Shown here: piece after piece, positions 9,861 through 20,765 of the stretch
Numbering within the stretch: position 1 is the stretch's first letter
How the letters are laid out: each line of letters begins with the position of its first letter
Assembly (NCBI GenBank): GCA_023014485.1
Contig: JAJOZX010006150.1
Location: forward strand, 95,001 to 159,000
DNA: 64,000 bases
Direction of reading: 5' to 3'
From: Bathynomus jamesi
Lineage: Eukaryota > Arthropoda > Malacostraca > Isopoda > Cirolanidae
Made by a program: the position numbers and the translations under genes
Notes under the pieces: model-generated
The model's database searches: none
The model's input: the letters and a program-made list of their open reading frames with translations, nothing else
Told to the model about the DNA's origin: nothing

Positions 9861-12800
9861 ATTGAATTTTTTAATAATGAGTGCAATTTTACAACTTCAA
9901 CAGGCTCCCAAGGGAACCAAATATTCTAGGTTGTCACCAGAACAGTAGTCAATATATTTAGATAACAATGTTGGTAATAAGGATCAATCTGTGCTATTGA
10001 ACGGAAAATATTTTCAAATTGTCGAAAAAACTGGAAACAGTATCAAAGTTATTTGTAGGCAGTGTACAAAGAAAACTACAATTCTGTCTGCTGGCCTCGA
10101 CTCAACAAGCAATCTTCTGAGGCACCTCAGGGTTAGTACTACTTAGTAACTAAGTAGTAAGTAGCAACATTAACATAATGGTTCAAGTCATATTTTAAGT
10201 GACTGGTGCCATACAAGACTAATGCTACATTTACATAGACGTCCATTTGAATATATTGTGCACTTCAGATATTAATAGATTATGGACTAGTAACTACATT
10301 AAAAACTGCCGATATCCAACTATAATAAAACGCCAGGTGTATCTGTCTTTCTCTCTGTCTGATCCATGTCTGTAATTTCTCCTATTTAGTTACTGAAGGA
10401 CGAAATTCGGCTTTCAATTTAACATAGGATAAAAATGCACTGATCATGGTGAAAATAATTTTAGTTAAAGATAACAAAATTTTAGAATCTTGTTAAGTAT
10501 TAATTTCAACTAGAAGTTTGATACTCTGATAAATATTATACAGGGTGTTCAAGAAGTCTCTCCGCATGATAATAATTTATTTTCTTGTGCAGAAACTACA
10601 TTCGGATCTTTTGGGTGAATATGAATCGGAGAAGAAATCTCGCAAGCGTCCAGCTAAAGAAGAAGATGCCAGTGGCAGCAATGCTGGCCCTGCCAAAATT
10701 GCCAAGCAGTCAACACTAAGCATGTTCCACATTTCCAAGCAAAAACCAGGACCACCAATATGCAACGATATCCTTGAAAAGAAGATTCTCTCGCTTGTGG
10801 CTAATGGGCTCCTACCATTGAGCCTAGTTGAACTACATGAATTTAAGGATCTTCTTTCATGTTAGTATAACTCAAATATTTTGCTATTTTTTCCATAGCT
10901 AATATCTGATTAAAATAATTAATCATATTATTTGTATGAACATTAGACTATCGCTAGCCTAGCTAAATATATTGATATTTTTTCCATAGCTAATCTATTG
11001 TATTTGTTTTAATTTTTAAATATTTTTTTCAGACGTCAACCCGGCTGTTCAGGTGCCATCTAGACGCACCCTGGCTAGATCTCTTGCAACAACAACCAGT
11101 ACAATGAAGGAAGACATACAAGCAAAACTGGCAGCAGTTGACCATGTGTGTGTTACATGCGACATATGGTCAACTAATCACCGCAGTTTCATGGGAGTCA
11201 CTGCGCATTGGGTATGCTATTGATTTAGTGGATTATTTTTATATAATTGATAAATTGACCATTGGTGATAGACTGATAGTCTGATAGACTTATAGTATAA
11301 TCTTTTCAATTATTCGACATGTGTTCCTCATTCATTAATTTGGTGAGTCTTCATTTTGCTGTGATTCACAGTAATTTCACACTAATTCACTGATTCTGTC
11401 ATCTGTCATTGTGTCTGATTCACAGCAAAATGTGGAAGAGTCCATATTCACAGGCTGTGAATATGGACTCTTCCACATTTTGTTCTTATGGGATGGGTCA
11501 CTGATGTGGTGGTATGGTAGGCGACTCATCGCTGAATTGCCTCCTTTATATCACATAGTTCTTCTCTTCAATGTTTGGTGGCGCAGTTTAGCTGGTGCGT
11601 GTCTAACCAATATTATTAAATTAAGCTTAAAAAAATGTTCATACAAACATTGATTTTATATTCTTACATTACAGATCAATGATGACTTGTCGCGAGGATC
11701 AGCTGCACTGGCATGCCGAAGATTTCGTGGAACACATAGCTTTGATAAAATTGCTGGAATATTGGACAGGATCAACTCGGAGCATGGTTTATCTTATAGA
11801 AAAGTTGTATCTACAGTCACCGACAATGCATCGAACATGGTGAAATGCTTTAAAGAGTTCGGTGTTCGTGTTCAGAATCGTACTGACGACATTGATGAAG
11901 ATGATGCAGATGAAGATGATGATGAAAAAGATTCAGATGAAGAGGTTATCATCAGCAACTTTCCTGAACATTCAGGAGAGCATGGAGAGGAGTCAGTGAA
12001 ACTATCATCCCATATTCGATGTGCCTCCCACACATTGAACTTGGTAGCAACAACTGATGCAGATAAAGGACTGAATTCACCTGGACTAAAGAAGATAAAG
12101 CATTCTGCAATGGGAAAATGTTCGGCGCTGTGGAATGCTGCTGGTAAACCCAAGTCAGCAGAAAAAATACAGGAAATAACTGGCGTCCAATTTAGGTACC
12201 CATGCGTCACCCGATGGAACTCAATGTACGACTCATTAAGCCAAATATAAACATAAGAACGACGTGAATGTAGCTCTTGAAGAACTGAATCTACCCATCC
12301 TCAAAGACAATGAATTGGAATTTATTTCAGAATATTTGTCTGTTCTAAAACCAATTGCAGCAGCCCTCAACAAATTACAGGCAGAGAAAGAATGCTACTA
12401 CGGTTGTTTTCTTCCAACAGTCCTAGTGACTCAAGATGCCCTCGCAAGATTGGAGCCTATCCAACCAAACGACCTGCGCTTGAGACACTGCATGCCATTA
12501 CTGGCAGCAGTCGTCTCTGGCTTCAATGCCAGATTTGGTCATTTTTTGTCGTTGAGCCCCGAGGTAACTGATGCCGTTTTGGCCTCAGTATCTCATCCGT
12601 ATTTCAAACTTAGATGGATATCATTGTTGCAAGGGCCTAATTTCGGCGATCATGAAGCAATCAAGTCTCAAGTAAAAGACAAGCTGCAAATGGCTGTAAG
12701 AAATTGTAATTCTGACAGCAGTGGTAATAGTTCGGTGAACTCAGACTCATCATCTGAAGACGATTTCTTCAGAACTATGGACGGCTCATTCTCTGCTCCT

Positions 12801-13046
12801 AACAACAAGGAAGACTTGGAAGTCCTCAATTATTTGCAGGACACCAGTAAGGCACTCGACTCTTTAGATAGGTATCCTGCTATAAAGAAGATCTTCAAGA
12901 GGTATAACACCACGCTACCTTCCTCTGCACCAGTGGAACGGTTGTTTTCGTTTGCTGGCATGGTTCATAGCCCCAAACGAAGTCGTCTCTCGGATGGTAA
13001 CTTTGAACAATTGGTTTTGCTGAAAGCAAATGTTTACAGCGGTTGA
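9861..13046 (+). pseudogene. Spliced hAT transposase gene with BED finger, inactivated
   Basis: I infer four exons. Exon 1 is 9861-10131 (ATG 9877; BED-type finger with CRQC and a later H, ending HLR before GTTAGT). Exon 2 is 10593-10860 (nuclear-signal-like KKSRKRPAKEE). Exon 3 is 11033-11211 (VCVTCDIWSTNHRSFMGVTA, catalytic D region). Exon 4 starts at 11675 (SYRKVVSTVTDNASNMVKCF; acidic spacer DEDDADEDDDEKDSDEE; CASHTLNLVA) and ends with the hAT dimerization domain ([15 protein letters not shown], 12918-12962). Splice sites all match GT/AG and reading phase is conserved. Damage: a TAG codon near 9946 in exon 1 and a one-base shift near 12240. Confidence 0.88.
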
Positions 13047-13484
13047 ACATTAAATTAACACTCTTAACTTGCGGTTTTTACCCTTATATTGTCAGTAATT
13101 GCGTACTGCAGTAAAACTGTAAAATTAAATTCTATGTAAAAAATGTTTACTTATATATGCTGACCATTCATTGATATGGGTTATGGACCTGGTGAAATGA
13201 GAATTGAGAAAAATAGAACTAAAAACTATATGTAGGTCATTTAATAGTTTTTTCTTTGCTGATAAGTTATGATAATACTAAGTTTTAAGTTTACCACCTG
13301 AAAAACTGAAAGGGGAATCGTCAATCCCCGTGGTTTAGATCAGGTGACATGGGTAGGATGCGATGCTTGTATTGCCTCAGCCCTCAGGGGAGTATTAGGA
13401 GTGATACTTTTCAGGAGTGATTAACAAAATAATTTGTTTTTGTTTACTCTACAAGAGTACAACTTTTTTCAATTCATATAAAAG

Positions 13485-13625
13485 TGATCTTGAAAAGTGA
13501 TCTTCACGATCTTGATCTGGATCTTCAAGATCACATTTTTCTGGTGATCTGATCTTGATCTTCAAGATCACATTTTTCTGGTGATCTGATCTTGATCTTC
13601 AAGATCACCAAAGTTGGTGATCTTG
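13485..13625. repeat. Right subterminal GATC-rich repeats of the hAT element
   Basis: Three to four copies of the same GATCTTGATCTTCAAGATCAC-type motif seen at 8060-8195, in inverted arrangement relative to the element ends. Confidence 0.8.
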
Positions 13626-13635
13626 CCCATCTCTG

Positions 13636-14395
13636 GATGTAGGTAACGGTGTCCCTCAGGGTCCAGTGTTAGGCCAATTACTATTTGTAATCTACATTAA
13701 CGACATAGATGTAGGCTTGACCAGTAACGTGTCAAAATTCGCGGACGATACTTAAATAGGCGGTAAAGTTCTTAACGTGGACGATAGAAAGAGGCTCCAA
13801 GACGATGTAAATAGGATTATCGCGTGGACGGATAAGTGGCAGATGCAATTTAACGTAGACAAGTGTAAAGTTTTGCATATAGGTTCTCGTAACAATAATT
13901 ACACGTACACGATGGATGATAGACACTTAGTTAGCGAGCGTTGACGAGGAAGTAGATTTAGGCATACGCGTATCTAATGATTTAGAAGTTAGGAACCAGT
14001 GCCTGGAGTCTTGCGCAAAAGCTAATAGGATGTTAGGTTTCATAGCGCTTAATTTCGAATTTAAATCGAAAAATATTATATTGCCCCTTTATAAGTCCTA
14101 GTCAGGCCTCACTTAGAATATGCCGTTCAGTTTTGGTGCCCGTATTTGCGTGAGGATATTGATAGGTTGGAAAGGGTTCAGCGACGCGCCACGAAACTAA
14201 TTCCGTCACTACGCAACAAGTCTTACGAAGATAGAATTAACTTACACTTGCATTCACTCGAGATTAGATTAAGGGGGGAGCTTATTGAAGTTTTCAAAAT
14301 CGTTTATAAAATCGATAACGTAAATTCTGACATTGTTCATTTTCGATAATAGCAATACTCGTAATAACGGATTTAAATTACGTAGTAGGCGTTTC
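13636..14395 (+). pseudogene. LINE B reverse transcriptase fragment (downstream of the hAT insertion)
   Basis: Starts in the RT motif preceding the catalytic box ([11 protein letters not shown]), then [19 protein letters not shown], where FADD is the RT catalytic motif C. The thumb region with HLEYAVQFWCPYLREDIDRL follows at about 14110-14160. A TAA follows FADDT, and there are frameshifts near 13935, 14100 and 14340. It is interrupted at 14395 by the Merlin-like insertion. Confidence 0.82.
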
Positions 14396-14888
14396 GGACC
14401 TTTTCCAGTTTGTGTACCGTTTTTCATATAATTTATTTTTGATTGGTCATACAACCGCCGTCGATTATAACAACTTTTTAAGAGAGGTAAGTTCTTGATA
14501 ACCTAACCTAACCTAACCTAACCTGTTTTACTCTATGCTGTGCCTAACAGAAGCAAAGAAACACTAGAAAGTTGCATAAAAGCCAACATTCTGCCTGGAT
14601 CTACTATTATTAGTGATATGTGGAAATCTTACGATCAAATTGATAAAATCCCACATTACAACTTTCGTCACTACACTATAAATCAGTGAAAATTTTGTCG
14701 ATCCAGCGACCGGTGCCCACACTCAGCAGATAGAGAGCACCTGGAACGTCTTTAAACGACAAAATAAGCTGCACAAATGTTAAAATGCATTTCCGAATGG
14801 TCCTTGAATAAATAATTTCAATCTAAAAATGTATACTATGCTGTATGTAATGTACTGTAGAAAACGGTACATAAACTGGAAAACGTCC
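14396..14888 (+). mobile_element. Merlin-like (IS1016/ISXO2-type) DNA transposon remnant
   Basis: Terminal inverted repeats of about 28 bp start GGACCTTTTCCAGTTTGTG; the right one (inverse at 14860-14888) differs at a few positions. The 8-bp duplication GGCGTTTC flanks it (14388-14395, 14889-14896). The interior at about 14550-14770 translates to ILPGSTIISDMWKSYDQIDK and HYNFRHYTINQ, then a degenerate acidic-His stretch, which fits the IS1595/ISXO2-like DDE domain of Merlin transposases (8-9 bp duplications expected). It carries stops and is a dead copy. Confidence 0.75.
14501..14524. repeat. Short (CCTAA)n tract inside the Merlin-like element
   Basis: Almost five perfect units of the arthropod-type telomere motif (TTAGG on the other strand). 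The tract is internal to a transposon copy, so it is not a telomere. Confidence 0.9.
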
Positions 14889-15036
14889 GGCGTTTCATTA
14901 CAAACATCGCTAAAAACTTTTTTACGTTTAAAGTAATTGATAAATGGAATAATCTTCCCGCGTCCGTCATGAACTCTACCAGCGTTAATATGTTTAAGAA
15001 CTGTTTAGAGAGGCATTTTAAAAATATTAACGTTTA
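14889..15036 (+). pseudogene. LINE B ORF2 C-terminal end
   Basis: Resumes after the Merlin-like insertion with NIAKNFFTFKVIDKWNNLPA and ends at TAA after FKNCLERHFKNINV; the 3' UTR runs to about 15610. Confidence 0.75.
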
Positions 15037-15610
15037 AAATAATATAACAATTAGCAACAGGAGCTCTGGGGGTGATAGTCGAGGTTTGAGTCTGTTGACG
15101 ATTGATGCCAGCGAGTGATATGCCAGCGTTAAATTTATATTATTAAAAAAAATAAAAAACGAAATTAGACTAACATGAACTTAGATGTAGCTCGTAGCGT
15201 AAACTAACTCATTTTTTGTTATGCTATTTATATATTTTTTTCTTTTCTCCTCCTCTCTTTACTTGCATGTCTGTAGTTTGCATGGTATGACAGTGTTTCT
15301 TTGAGTTAAGACTGTGTTTGCATGGTTTGTAAGCGTTCTTATTTTACATCTTTTCATCTTTCACCCCTTTCCTATTCTCTTCGACTATTTTCCTGACTTG
15401 TCGGTAGTGGCTGGCGGATGATGATGGTGAGTCTTTCTCTTTTTCTGAATGAATGTTAACCCACGAATGATAGGTTTTGCTACTTACTTAACCCTTTATT
15501 CTCTTCTTTTAACCCCTACTCTCTTCTTTCTCTCGGGCTAACATTAGAGTGGATCTTAGGGTCTTTGTTAGCCTTAGCTTCTGTAGATCTATAGATTTTA
15601 TCTGTAAAAA

Positions 15611-15991
15611 AAATTAGACGATGAAACTTTTTGTATTAAAGTTTAACAAATAAGATGATATTTTTAAAGAAACTTGCGATTACATGAGGGTATAAACATG
15701 TTGAGTCATTAAATCTATAAAACATGTTATTACATCAAAATGAATAGTATATTTACCAGTAAAGAACCTAGCCCTCAAAATTAGCAAAATCAATAAAAAC
15801 TAGTGGTGTACTGATTCATCGGCATTGGCATTGGCATTGGCATTGGCCAAATTTAGCTGATTCTCTTACTGATAATTTTAAATTTTAAAATTTTCATTAC
15901 AAAACAAAATCTATATTTACAGAAAATTGAACACCAAAACACACTATGATAATTTATATTCATTTCAAAGTGTAATTGTATAAAAATATTT
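15611..15991. other. AT-rich spacer with a short hexamer repeat
   Basis: No gene is visible. A (GGCATT)n run of four to five units is at about 15820-15848. Confidence 0.5.
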
Positions 15992-16083
15992 GGATCACTT
16001 TAACATATTGCTTCCCAGTGTATATCACTTTAACATATTGCTTCCCAGTGTTAATCACTTTAACATATTGCTTCCCAATATTT
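15992..16083 (+). repeat. Tandem repeats of CACTTTAACATATTGCTTCCC
   Basis: Three direct copies of a unit of about 31-34 bp with the 21-bp core given in the call. The same core forms a larger array at 59809-59985. The inverted core half appears again at 17128-17155. Confidence 0.85.
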
Positions 16084-16315
16084 AGGATAAGGAGTACGAT
16101 AAAAAATGTTCGCTTTAATAAAGTAAAGGCATAAAACGTAAATCAACATGTTAAAATATTAGATTGAAAGGTAAATTTATTAGAATTGTTGCGCTGTATG
16201 GTCACACAAAGTAAAAAATGGATTTCGGAAGAATCGGTCATGCGACATCATTTGCCACAAGTACGAGTTGATTACCTCCTTTTTGCATCCTTTCATTTTC
16301 TTTATATATTTAATG

Positions 16316-16507
16316 TAGGTCAAGTGAATGCCCGGTTAGGTCAACTGAATGCCCAGTTAGGTCAACTGAATGCCCAGTTAGGTCAACTGTACGCCCTTGA
16401 CGATTGGTTAGGTTAAGTTGTAATATTTTCGTAAAACTAACGAAAATATCACGACTTAACCTAACCAATCATCAAGGGCGTACAGTTGACCTAACCGTGC
16501 ATTCAAA
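16316..16507. repeat. Foldback repeat with GGTCAACTGAATGCCC units
   Basis: Three direct copies of GTTAGGTCAACTGAATGCCC lead into an inverted repeat with arms of about 50 bp (16384-16432 and 16440-16488) around a 7-base centre. The same family occurs at 17716-18135. Confidence 0.85.
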
Positions 16508-17060
16508 ATAATAGAATCTGTATGTATAGAACAAGAAGATAGTTTTAATTTGTGCGAATGTACTTATAAGCGGGACCCATTAATAAAAATGCCCTTCTTG
16601 GGTCTGGGGAACGGGATCTAGCCTAGGTGCGAATTTCTTAATGGTCTCTGGATTGTTTCCTTCTCGCCTTTTTCATTCGTTTTTCGGTTTATAATTTCTG
16701 TATAATAAACAACAATGTAATAATAAATTTATAATTTCTGTAATAAATAATAATGCAATATTAAATGTAATAAATTTAATAATAAATGTAATAATTATAT
16801 ATATAAAAAAAATTAAAAAATAGAATCTGTATGTATAGATATAGAACAAGAAGATCGTTTTAAATTTGTGCGAATGTACTTATAAGCGGGTCCCTTTAAT
16901 AAAAATGCCCCCTACTGTCGGGAGAACGGGATCTAACCTAGGTGCGAATTTCTTAATGGTCCCTGGACTGTTTTCCCTCTTGTTTTTGGTTCATTCGTTT
17001 TTCTGTATCCACCCGAAGAGGATGCCAGTGGGCATCGAAACTGTTGTGGAAATAAACTCT
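16508..17060 (+). repeat. Direct duplication of about 180 bp ending in a Penelope-like tail
   Basis: 16508-16690 and 16818-17007 are copies of one another (GAATCTGTATGTATAGA; GTGCGAATGTACTTATAAGC; GTGCGAATTTCTTAATGGT). The second copy continues into a stem-loop and ATCGAAACTGTTGTGGAAAT, in the layout of Penelope-like element ends. The spacer is a run of TAATAAAT-like repeats. Confidence 0.55.
17011..17041 (+). ncRNA. Hammerhead-like core, candidate 1
   Basis: CCGAAGA (17013-17019; the consensus is CUGANGA, one mismatch), then a perfect 6-bp stem GATGCC/GGCATC with loop AGTG, then GAAAC (17037-17041). The same arrangement with a different stem sequence occurs at 49507-49535. Penelope-like elements are known to carry hammerhead ribozymes. 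Helix I and the cleavage site cannot be confirmed by eye. Confidence 0.4.
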
Positions 17061-17118
17061 GTCTGTTTTTATTATCATATTTTGACCTTCACGTAGAAAA
17101 AAGTGAAGTTTTTTGCAT

Positions 17119-17163
17119 TTATTATTGCTTCCCGAATGCTTTGGGAAGCAATATGTTAGTGAT
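17119..17163. repeat. Hairpin capped by TTGCTTCCC/GGGAAGCAA
   Basis: Stem ATTGCTTCCC / GGGAAGCAAT around GAATGCTTT. It closes the block that began with the direct copies at 15992 and matches the 59931-59981 hairpin. Confidence 0.8.
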
Positions 17164-17274
17164 TCAAATATTTTACATTCACAAAAATGGCAAAGTATAA
17201 TAAGTTCAGTTGCCCATAAATTTACATTTTTTCGACTAGCTAATCTCTAAATATTATAAACTATTGTAATGTAA

Positions 17275-17390
17275 TTGGTTGTGTAATGTCTATTTTTGGT
17301 TCAAATTCACTAGTATATAAAAAGTTGTATTGTGGTAGCTGTTCATATAAACTTGCAGTAATCATAATGGAACCTTATTACTGTATAAGA
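17275..17390 (+). repeat. Dispersed repeat shared with 4990-5106
   Basis: Near-identical over about 110 bp to the inverted copy at 4990-5106; divergence begins after CATAATGGAACC. Nature unknown; no coding potential. Confidence 0.75.
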
Positions 17391-17715
17391 CAAGTAAACT
17401 ACATTGAGTTCAACGCTGTTACGATCATATTAATTGTTTATCTTTATGAACACAGGCATTACAATATAAATACCTGTATGTCAATGAATACAAATTCAAT
17501 TGTCCTTTAGATATATATGTCTGTGTTATATGTTGTTGGACTCGGTTGGCCCCCCCTCCACCCGACCTTCCCCAAGTTGGGGTACCTTGACTATCACTGC
17601 GGCGTTGCCACATGTACGGAGTAGCTTGTGAGGCGAGGAACATTACATATGCGGGCAACTGTACTTGATCCAGCAGTAAATATAAAACAAGAAATTGAGG
17701 GTCTGAGTTGAAATA

Positions 17716-18135
17716 AAACAAATTTGAGTATTTATGTATTATCGGGACTACCAAATTGTTTATTATGTATTTTTGTTCTCGTCATTTTCGTTTAAACTAA
17801 CGAAAATATCACAACTTACCCCTAACCATTCATCAAGGGCGTACAGTTGACCTAACCGGGCATTCAATTAACCTAACAGGTTAACCAATATTAACCTGTT
17901 ATGTTAATTGAATGCCCGGTTAGGTCAACTGAATGCCCAGTTAGGTCAACTGAATGCCCGGTTAGGTCAACTGTACGCCCTTGATGACTGGTTAGGTTAA
18001 GTTGTGATATTTTCGTTAGTTTAAACGAAAATGACGAGAGCAAAAATACATAATAAACAGTTTGGTAGTCTCGATAATATGTAAGTACATAAACGGTTTG
18101 GTAGTCCCGATAATACGTAAGTACCCAAATTTGTT
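17716..18135. repeat. Large foldback (palindromic) element, about 420 bp
   Basis: Left arm 17716-17900 and right arm 17901-18135 are inverted copies, centred near GGTTAACCAATATTAACC. The right arm has extra direct copies of GAATGCCCGGTTAGGTCAA and a duplicated GGTAGTCCCGATAATACGTA end. The outer ends (CAAATTTG-GTATTTATGTATTATC and inverse) are complementary. Its core matches 16316-16507. It is consistent with a MITE/foldback element; no target duplication is clear. Confidence 0.85.
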
Positions 18136-19438
18136 ACTACAAGTTACTGCAACAAATGATAGGACTCATTTTTTCAATATTTGCAAACACTTCATTTTTT
18201 TCTTTCAAGCTTTCAAGGCTGGAGTCGATTTTTCAAGATCTAGTAAAACATATTCAAGGAATGGTAGGCGGGAAGTCCCCGGACGCCAGAGTGGCGAGTC
18301 CGTAAACTATTCCCGCTCTTTCCAAATTTCGGAGGGTTTGCCGGATGTCAGAGAGATCTGGAATCTTGGAAAAAAAAATTCCGGACAACTGGTGGAACCA
18401 GATTTTAGGATTCCGAATTATTGAGATTGCAGTGCAGGTTTTTTTTTTAACGTGCAGTTCTACACAAAATGGGCAGTTCAAAGATGTATGTTGTATGCTT
18501 TACTAAATCACAAATAGAGCAGTTATCATAAATTAATGTTAAATCAGCTCTTTCCACTTGATATGTAGAATATTATTCCAGCAATAACATAACATATATA
18601 CGGTAGTCGCCGCCATGTATACGAAAAGAATCTCGCAGTCACAGACATATTGCCACCTGCTGTAAAGTTTAATTTAAGGTATGTTAAGTTGTTAACCCAT
18701 AAAGTACTTATAAACTAAAGAATAAAAATTTAAAATTTATGTTCACAAATTTTTTTTTATTGAAAATACATATGTAAGTGAGTAGGATTGATGAGTTAAT
18801 AGCATTGATGAGTGAGTAGGATACTGGATAGTGCAATACTATAAGTTACTTTTCATCTAAATCTGTAGCCTATAAAGTGTGTAGTTCTAGAAATTCCTTA
18901 AAAAAAAAACACTGGGTTGCACTATGATAAAAATCTTTGGAGCTACTACTCTATCTTATGCATAAGAGAAACGTGTCTACTTCTGAGACTAGATTTAATT
19001 AACTCCATTTACTTCTGTGTGTTTTTGAGTCTGAAAATTAAATATCCAGCTTTCCAGTAATAACTGTATTCTTAACTTGCAGGCCCGTTTCTGTGAATTT
19101 TAAGACATTTTAAGGCAAAAAACAAACATTCTGAGAGGTTTATTTTACTCCGTAATATATGAGCAAGCTAGAGTTGAGAATTGTATAGGCTATAATATAC
19201 ACACGAACTTTGCTCAATATAGGCTGTAAGCTGTATGAATAGCATGTTAAAGGACGAAGAGGGAATTGAATAATGCTTTCCATCTCCGTGGTGTGCTAGT
19301 GCAGGTTATCAGATTTAATTTTTATATGACCATGCTTGTGTAACGTTTTAGTGTTTTTATAGTGATCTGTTGGTCTCATTAGGCGGACCTCCACGGGCCG
19401 TGTTGTTTGCCAACTATAATGGACATCCAGAATCGGCC
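18136..19438. other. Unassigned intergenic DNA
   Basis: AT-rich with scattered homopolymers. Only short chance ORFs are present (for example 18254-18481 minus). Nothing recognisable up to the BEL/Pao target duplication CGGCC at 19434-19438. Confidence 0.5.
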
Positions 19439-20227
19439 TATGGAAAAACTATACGCACTCACAACATGGTATCATATGTGGTACATTTATTTCATAATTA
19501 AATATAAATTATTAATTAATTGAATTAAATATCTATACAAAATTGCCTCGGGATTGGCGACATAGCCTATTGGGAATGAAATAATTGAATTGCCATACGT
19601 ACAAAAAACCTGTATGTATGAATCAGCCCCACATAGCAACAAGAAAACCCAATTTATATTTAGTCTACCAAAGGTAGTAGACACAACAAATCTTGCTAGA
19701 TCGGCAAATAATAATGAAAATACAAGCGAACCAAGGAACGGCTCTCAGGGCTGTTTATGTTACAGCGAAGCTTTAAACTGGGAGGATGTCTTTGTCTCCC
19801 CTCTAGTTCTGAGTGAATTCCTTATAATATAAAACCTAAGACTATAAAAGGATAGGCCTATTCCTTCAGGGGTTTATATAGTGACTGCCTATATTAATTA
19901 CCTTAAGTAAATTCGCCGCGTAACTCCATCGTGGCGGCCCTACACCGAAAATGATCGTAACGCCCCTACATCGAAACAAACAAAGACCCAGCAAAAATAA
20001 GGTGAGGCAATTTCAGTTTTCATTAACATAAGGTTTCGCCAATCCGGGCGCTAAAATTACCGTAATCACTTAAATATAAAACGGTCCTTTAACAACCTAC
20101 ATATTTATAACTCTCTAACGAAAAGGCATAGGGCTTTTGTCGGTAACCCTCCACTGACGTCTGTTGGAAATTTCCAACGGATGAGGGCACAGGCAATCAA
20201 CCCATAGCCCTATATAGTTTTTTCATA
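19439..20227 (+). repeat. 5' LTR of the BEL/Pao element
   Basis: 789 bp, matched along its length by 26093-26868 with small indels. Contains no coding region; ORFs here are shadows. Confidence 0.93.
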
Positions 20228-20246
20228 TGGTGGCCCTGTGAAGGGG
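20228..20246 (+). promoter_or_regulatory. Probable tRNA primer-binding site
   Basis: TGGTGGCCCTGTGAAG follows the 5' LTR immediately and starts with TGG, complementary to a tRNA CCA end. The tRNA species was not determined. A similar CATATGGTGGCC recurs at 20340. Confidence 0.55.
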
Positions 20247-20765
20247 AACTAACCCTCTAAAATTTACACTGACACACGTAGTGGCTAGCTTAACTCAGTA
20301 GGCCTAACCCTAATTTCAACCGTAACCCCACTATAATTTTCATATGGTGGCCTAAGCAACTGGGAACCGATTCCTTTACCTTTACACTAATCGAAAACAA
20401 AGGCTTGTTCATTTAACAGGCATAACTTATTTTAGGTCCTAAAAATAATAGGCCCGCAACATTAAGCCTATTTAATAGGTCCTACTCTTCAAATTCAAAA
20501 CTAAGCCTTGTTAATTTAACAGGCTTAACTCATTTGAGGTCCTATAAAATAATAGGCCCAAGCATAAGCCTACTTGGTAGGCCCAACAAATAGGCCTATT
20601 TAGTAGGCCCACCTGACTTTACCTTACATAATAGGCCTACCTCTTAAAGTAGGCCTTACTCTTTACACTCAAGGCCTATCCTAATTAAAAACACTAAATT
20701 TATAATTGAACCTGAGGTGTAGGTATAAAATTTATTTCAGCAATTTAGCTTACTCATTAACATCA
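20247..20765 (+). other. BEL/Pao leader with degenerate AGGCCTA-rich repeats
   Basis: No gag-like ORF. From about 20400 to 20660 the sequence is dominated by variants of AATAGGCCTA / TTAGTAGGCCC, short palindromic units related in composition to array 2. Confidence 0.6.

Larger units (their letters stand above)
8050..13635 (+). mobile_element. hAT transposon, 5586 bp, with nested mariner
   Basis: The terminal inverted repeat CAGAGATGGGCA / TGCCCATCTCTG and the perfect 8-bp duplication GATGTAGG (8042-8049, 13636-13643) define the element exactly. Long subterminal arrays of GATCTTGATCTTCAAGATC-type palindromes occupy both ends (8060-8195; 13485-13625). Its plus-strand transposase gene is spliced (exons between 9861 and 13046) and is now broken. 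A mariner element (8419-9779) sits in its 5' part. Without the mariner it would be about 4.2 kb, normal for an autonomous animal hAT. Confidence 0.95.
5406..15610 (+). mobile_element. LINE B copy 1 (CR1-like), split by five insertions
   Basis: Segments by homology to the copies at 42841-44641 and 37561-40347: 5406-5818 (endonuclease C-terminus and linker), 6543-6607, 6837-7171 (RT start), 7725-8049 (RT), 13636-14395 (RT FADD region and thumb), 14889-15036 (C-terminus) and the 3' UTR to about 15610 ending near TCTGTAGATCTATAGA, comparable to the TGTAGATC repeats ending copy 2. The inserts are at 5819, 6608, 7172, 8050 and 14396. It is 5'-truncated and carries many frameshifts. CR1-like assignment is from FADDT, GVPQG and the VRPHLEYAVQFW-type thumb motif. 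Confidence 0.85.

Noticed and set aside
10530..10570. Mariner-type end (CAGGGTGTTCAAGAAG) in the hAT intron
   Set aside because: Only one end-like motif; no partner or transposase sequence nearby.
11872..12210. Minus-strand 112-residue ORF with Ser runs
   Set aside because: Antisense shadow of the acidic Glu/Asp stretch of the hAT transposase.
14501..14524. (CCTAA)n as a telomere or interstitial telomeric site
   Set aside because: Only about five units, and it lies inside a transposon remnant with its own target duplication.
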